From: Persicaria tinctoria
Lineage: Eukaryota; Streptophyta; Magnoliopsida; Caryophyllales; Polygonaceae
Direction of reading: 5' to 3'
Length of the DNA: 64,000 nt
NCBI GenBank assembly: GCA_037127255.1
Contig: JBANSL010000017.1
Location: forward strand, 68,126,857 to 68,190,856
Shown: one piece after another, positions 59,707 through 64,000 of the stretch
Position numbering within the stretch: position 1 is the stretch's first letter
Layout: the number at the start of each line of letters is the position of its first letter
Made by a program: the position numbers and the translations under genes
Notes under the pieces: generated by a model
Database searches by the model: none
What the model was told of the DNA's origin: nothing
What the model saw: only the letters and a program-made list of their open reading frames with translations

Positions 59707-62700
59707 ATTGCCCTCTTAAATCTAGTTTACAAAGAAAGAGATAGAGGAGAAAAGCCTATAGCATATTGAACAACTCCGTCATCACAATACCTACCCTTCC
59801 TACATAAACATGGTTAGATATATCAACCAAATATAGGAGCTTAAAATCCAGCAGGAACCACTCATAGCCCATCTAGCAAAATAAATGCAAACATGTTAAT
59901 GCATCGACAGACCTCGAGTCAAAAGCTAGAAAACCAAGACAAGGTCACAATGACCCAAGACAAAGAGACTTTAAGGGGATGAAACCCTCTGGTCTCTGAG
60001 ACAGATAGGGCTAAGCAAGCAATACCTTCTTAAAGGGGTAACTTAAAGCAAGCAATGCTATATTAAGGGAAACAAACCAAGCAAGAAATCAGTTAACATG
60101 AAACTGAATTTTTTGGCAAGTGTTAACCCTAGGACAGGTCAAAGCATCTCAATCTCGTATAGCTTGACCAAGGGCAGGACTAGCATCTCAATCTCGTATA
60201 GCTAGGCCAAGGACATAGCTAGCATCTCAGTCTCGTATAGCTAGCAATATGTCACTGCTCATGAAATCCTAGACACGTAGGAAAGAACTCAAAGACTCAA
60301 CTGATTTAGTATAGCATGTAACCACAAAAGTGAACAAGCACCAAAGAGCATGCAAACTAAAGAGTCTATGAATTAGGAGCAACAAACACTAAGCACCAGA
60401 GCATGTTATCCAAGTATAAGCAGGTAAAACATGTAAACCATGCATTTTAACTCGAATTGAAAACATGACAACTGAAAATCAGCAACATAAAAATATCCAT
60501 TTATAGGCAAGTAAAACATGCGCACACAAGAAAGGCATGCATATTATGCATCTGGACTCAGACTAAGAGTTGCTGATTTTGGACACAAGGTAGCTAATTT
60601 CAACTGGCTTTGGACACTAGTCAGCAAGAGGGAAACAAATAGTAAGCAAGGGAAACACACAACAAGCAATGATCTTATAAGAGCGTGAATTTTTGCAAAA
60701 TCATGATCAAAAGATACATATAAGCAGCTGTTAAAAGCTATCCATCACCAACTAAAGAGCAAACTCCACCAAATTTAGCGCTAGCAAACTTCTACCTAAA
60801 TCATGCAAGTTTTTAAAAAATAAACGTAGCCAGAAAATTCATATGTATAGATAGCAATTCACATGCACATGTTTCACAAACATGACAAGTTTATAGCAAG
60901 CAATACATATGCAAATACTTCTCAACACAAAGCAAGTTTGTTTTAAAAATTGAAAAAGCATGAAAAATAGGGTAGAAATATTAACTTTTCCCACCAAATT
61001 TGGTGAGTTCACAAGCTGGTTAGCCCTGTCCCCACCAGATTTTGTGACTTTGCAAGCTGTTTTATACATCCCCTTTCTTCTTCCAACTTCGGTGATGGAG
61101 ATCTTTCACCTTCAACTAGCTTGGGTATGCTCCAATGAGACAACCACCACCTTATAGCTATTGGGCAGGGAGGTGACTCTTGTCACACATCTTCCTTTCA
61201 GATGAGAGTTACCTGTCAACACACACAATAGCACACAAGCTCAGCGCATCAAGCAATTATCTTAGGAAATTTTCAAAGTATAGGAAGAACTCTCACTATG
61301 AACTTATAATGGATTTTTAACTCACGAAAGAGAAAATAATCTATAAGAGAACATAGAGAAGCTGCAGAGTGTCATAGGTGCTATTGAATGGAGCATATGA
61401 GGCACACAAGACAGACAATCAAGCTCATACACAATAGGCACATACACAGGTATAAATCCTGGAGTCAAGAATTCTACAACTAAACAAATAGTTGGTGCAA
61501 AACATAGATATCTCAGAGATACTCATGTAAGCATGCATAAACTCATAGACAATAAGGAAATATACATCACTAGGTAAATCCTAATATCATGATTTCTAAA
61601 CCTAAACCTAGTTCAGGTAAGAGCATATGATCACAAAGATGTCATGCCACTTTTACATGGAAGTCAATCAATAAAGGATACACAAATCATCATAAACCTA
61701 CAGATTTTGCACTCAAAAGTAAGACAAACAACAAGGTTTAACTTAACAAAAGTGCAAGCCATCAGAATCATGGTTTATACAGAAAAACAAGATCAAGCAA
61801 AGTTGATCTTTATCAAGTAAATCAAGCATAGTTATAATTCAAGCACACCAAAGGCGTCTTAAGAATTTACAACATGCTCAAAATTACTTGTAAAGGCAAC
61901 TGTACCAGTTTTACACACAAATTGTATCACTAAGGCTTAACTAGAGAACACAAAACTCATAGAGAGACATATGCAAGAAACCAAACAAACTGAAAATAGG
62001 ATATAAAAGGTGCAAGAAAGACTCCCTTTGGTCTTCTTTAGCAAATCTTCGTTGAAGCAAACATCTCCAAGGATACCATCGACATGGTTTCCTAGTCATC
62101 TTGACATTTGATGCTACTTTCATCTTGAAGGAATGCCACCTAGCTGATTCCTGACTTGAACACCCTCAATTTTCATTTCTTCTAAGGTCTTGACATCTCC
62201 CTTTTAAAATTCCTTTGTAGAAGAAAGCAAAGAGCTAGTTCTCATACAATAAGCCAAGTGAAAATCATAAGGTTTTTTCTTATAAACTAGACCAGACAAA
62301 CAACCATAGAAAATTTCACACATTCAGAACTTCATTTCATCTCAAATTATGCAAAAAAAAAGAGGGAAAAAAAAAGATCTGAATCGATGCCTATAAAAAC
62401 CACATGTAACTACCAATGAAGAGCATGAAAATTTCTACATAAATATATCATGAATGAGTATAATAGTGCAGCAATACAAAATAGCTCAAAATGATAGGTA
62501 GTTATGCAATGAATGAACCAGTTTTAAGGCAAATAGGAATTTCATAACATATATCCATATATGTGACAGCAACTGAACCTAATATCTCAAGATAAAAGGT
62601 CAAGAAAAAACACATTATCAACAAGAGACCAATGCAAGCAAGAGAAACTATCCAAATCTATGTCACATGAGACAAAGAAAGAGAGCTACAAGCAACTGCA

Positions 62701-63858
62701 CACAAGCCTATAAGATGGATTTACAAGTTTGGTCATATGAACCATATATAGAATTAGCAAGAAAGCAAGCATCAATATTACCGTGATAAAGAGTAATAAA
62801 CAGCTTATGAATTCTAGCAAGAATTCCAATGGCAAAAAACGTTAAGAACCAAACTTAACCAAATGAATAGGCAAGAGTCTCAAGTCATGATAATGTAAAA
62901 TCCACAATTGATAATAATGGAGAAGGCATAGGATAAATGAGAGAAGAGATGGCACATAAAAATCAGCACTTAGAAACTTCAAGGAAAACTTCATATATAT
63001 TCCATATCAAGAGGAAATCAACAAGCAAGTATAAGATACTTTAAGAAGCTGAATATTACATGATAAACACATAAATAAATCAGTAATCAAGTATCACATG
63101 CTAGGAAGACTCTTGACATAATCAAGAACTTCAATATAGATTTCATATGAATGGAATAACATGAAAAACAGGGGCATCCAACAGCAAAACTGAACACATA
63201 TTCAGTGAGGATGCATAAGAAGTCCCAAATTTTCAATTTGGCGCATATATGAGAGGATAGAGCACATAGAAGCATATAGACATCAACATAGAAAATTTAA
63301 GAGAATTCATAATTTCCACTCAAACAGAAAATAAGAGACATCTTGTTAATACTTATAATGGCTGAAAAAATGAAAGATATACTCAAATATTTAGCAAACA
63401 AGTATTAAGAGTCAAGAAGAGTCCTAAGTACACAAGGAACTTCATCTCATATTTCTTATAGACGAGGGAAAAAACATGACAAACCATGAAACACTTATAT
63501 GGGGCTGAATTTAAAGCATCAAAACATGAAAGCAAAATCCAGCAAGTGTTTTATGTCTCAAACAAGTTTCTGGACAACAACATAACAATCTATATATCAT
63601 TCTCAAAGACCACACAACCAAGTCTAAAATTCAAGAAAATCATATATAGCATATAGAGGATCATCAAGAACATTTTAGATATGAAAAATCCAGCAAGAAT
63701 TCACAAAATCAGACCATAAATAGGAGCACAACAATTCAGAATATATAGCCCCTGAAAACAGTCTCCAATCAGTCCATATAACCCAGATTTTAGCAATAAT
63801 ACATATGAAAATGCATAAATTCAAATCCAAGCAAAAACAGACCAATTGACAGCAATTC
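59707..63858. other. A-rich gene-free DNA, probable retroelement interior
   Basis: Over 4.1 kb there is no frame longer than about 80 codons on either strand. The plus strand is A-rich, with recurring AAGCAAGCAAT words. Weak copia-gag-like order (TSLPNSYKVVVVSLEHTQAS) can be read on the minus strand near 61130-61190, broken by stops. A large non-coding retroelement interior fits best but is not proved. Confidence 0.4.
60143..60250. repeat. Tandem repeat, period 39 bp, about 2.7 copies
   Basis: Units starting AGCATCTCAATCTCGTATAG begin at 60143, 60182 and 60221 with few changes. Confidence 0.85.
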
Positions 63859-64000
63859 TGTAAAGACCGAAAATTTTAATTATGATTAATTAAGATTTAA
63901 TTAATTTCCGAGGGAAAATTCGATCAATTATCCTTCTTTTGACGATTTTGAAACCCCGGGAAAATTTAAAGTTTTTGGATGGCATATTTTATATGGAAAG
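63859..64000 (+). mobile_element. Possible start of an LTR, runs off the window
   Basis: TGTAAAGACCGAAAATTTT followed by an AATTAATT-rich stretch and a GAAACCCCGGGAAAA stretch resembles the 5' edge of Ty3/gypsy LTRs in plants. The call rests on the TG start and composition change only. Confidence 0.35.

Noticed and set aside
58905..63858. Complete LTR retrotransposon
   Set aside because: Only one LTR-like unit is in the window, and no integrase or RT motif could be read in the adjoining 4.1 kb.
1..64000. CRISPR arrays, bacterial operons, rRNA or tRNA genes
   Set aside because: Spliced plant genes throughout; the only short-period tandem repeats (37 and 39 bp) lack spacers, and no rRNA or tRNA structure was seen.

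Overview
The window is plant nuclear DNA, probably from a eudicot. The genes have GT-AG introns, plant-specific families are present (RDR1, VIT1, an SKU5-like multicopper oxidase), and the intergenic DNA is AT-rich and packed with nested transposons. The organism cannot be named from the sequence alone.

Four loci look like host genes or host gene copies: the 3' part of an SKU5-similar (SKS) multicopper oxidase-like gene (1-1684, +); a tandem pair of RNA-dependent RNA polymerase 1 genes, where copy A (6409-16138, +) is broken and copy B (21060-25947, +) is open throughout at 1128 aa; a vacuolar iron transporter 1 gene (27000-30182, -, 4 exons, 247 aa); and a flap endonuclease 1 gene (43473-48164, -, 17 exons, 382 aa). 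Two short host-gene fragments are also present: the start of a HAD phosphatase of the PECP1/PPsPase1 type (32142-32228) and the tail of a plastid-type ribosomal protein S13 (42173-42308).

Layout: 2.1-3.3 kb is a decayed Ty1/copia polyprotein. 3.3-3.7 kb repeats DNA found 3' of RDR1-A and may be the remnant of a third unit. 4.4-5.4 kb is an insertion absent from the matching flank of RDR1-B. RDR1-A carries a nonsense codon, a 1-nt frameshift and an antisense L1-type LINE (10209-15083) in intron 3 with a 13-bp target-site duplication and an intact 1128-aa ORF2. Between the RDR1 copies lie a LINE tail, a 707-bp GC-ended hAT-type element and a 370-bp fold-back element with a 9-bp duplication. From 26 to 42 kb there are VIT1 and at least a dozen small DNA transposons.

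From 49777 to 58697 a degraded Helitron runs on the minus strand. Its 3' end (hairpin plus CTAG) and 5' TC end can both be placed, with insertion between A and T. It holds an RPA-like OB-fold gene and a PIF1-type helicase, and has been hit by four later insertions: a roughly 1.2-kb non-autonomous retroposon, a 699-bp hAT element, a 234-bp Stowaway-like element and a 5'-truncated LINE. A sister retroposon (48556-49724) sits just outside the Helitron. From 58.9 kb to the end are a probable LTR, about 4.1 kb of gene-free A-rich DNA and the start of another LTR-like sequence.

The strongest candidates for undescribed biology are the non-autonomous retroposon family (two members with independent target-site duplications), the pair of about 700-bp hAT elements that share an architecture but differ in sequence, and the rearranged RPA-helicase Helitron. 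The RDR1 pair is the most relevant to the host: known RDR1 genes act in salicylate-linked antiviral RNA silencing, and here one of two copies is dead.
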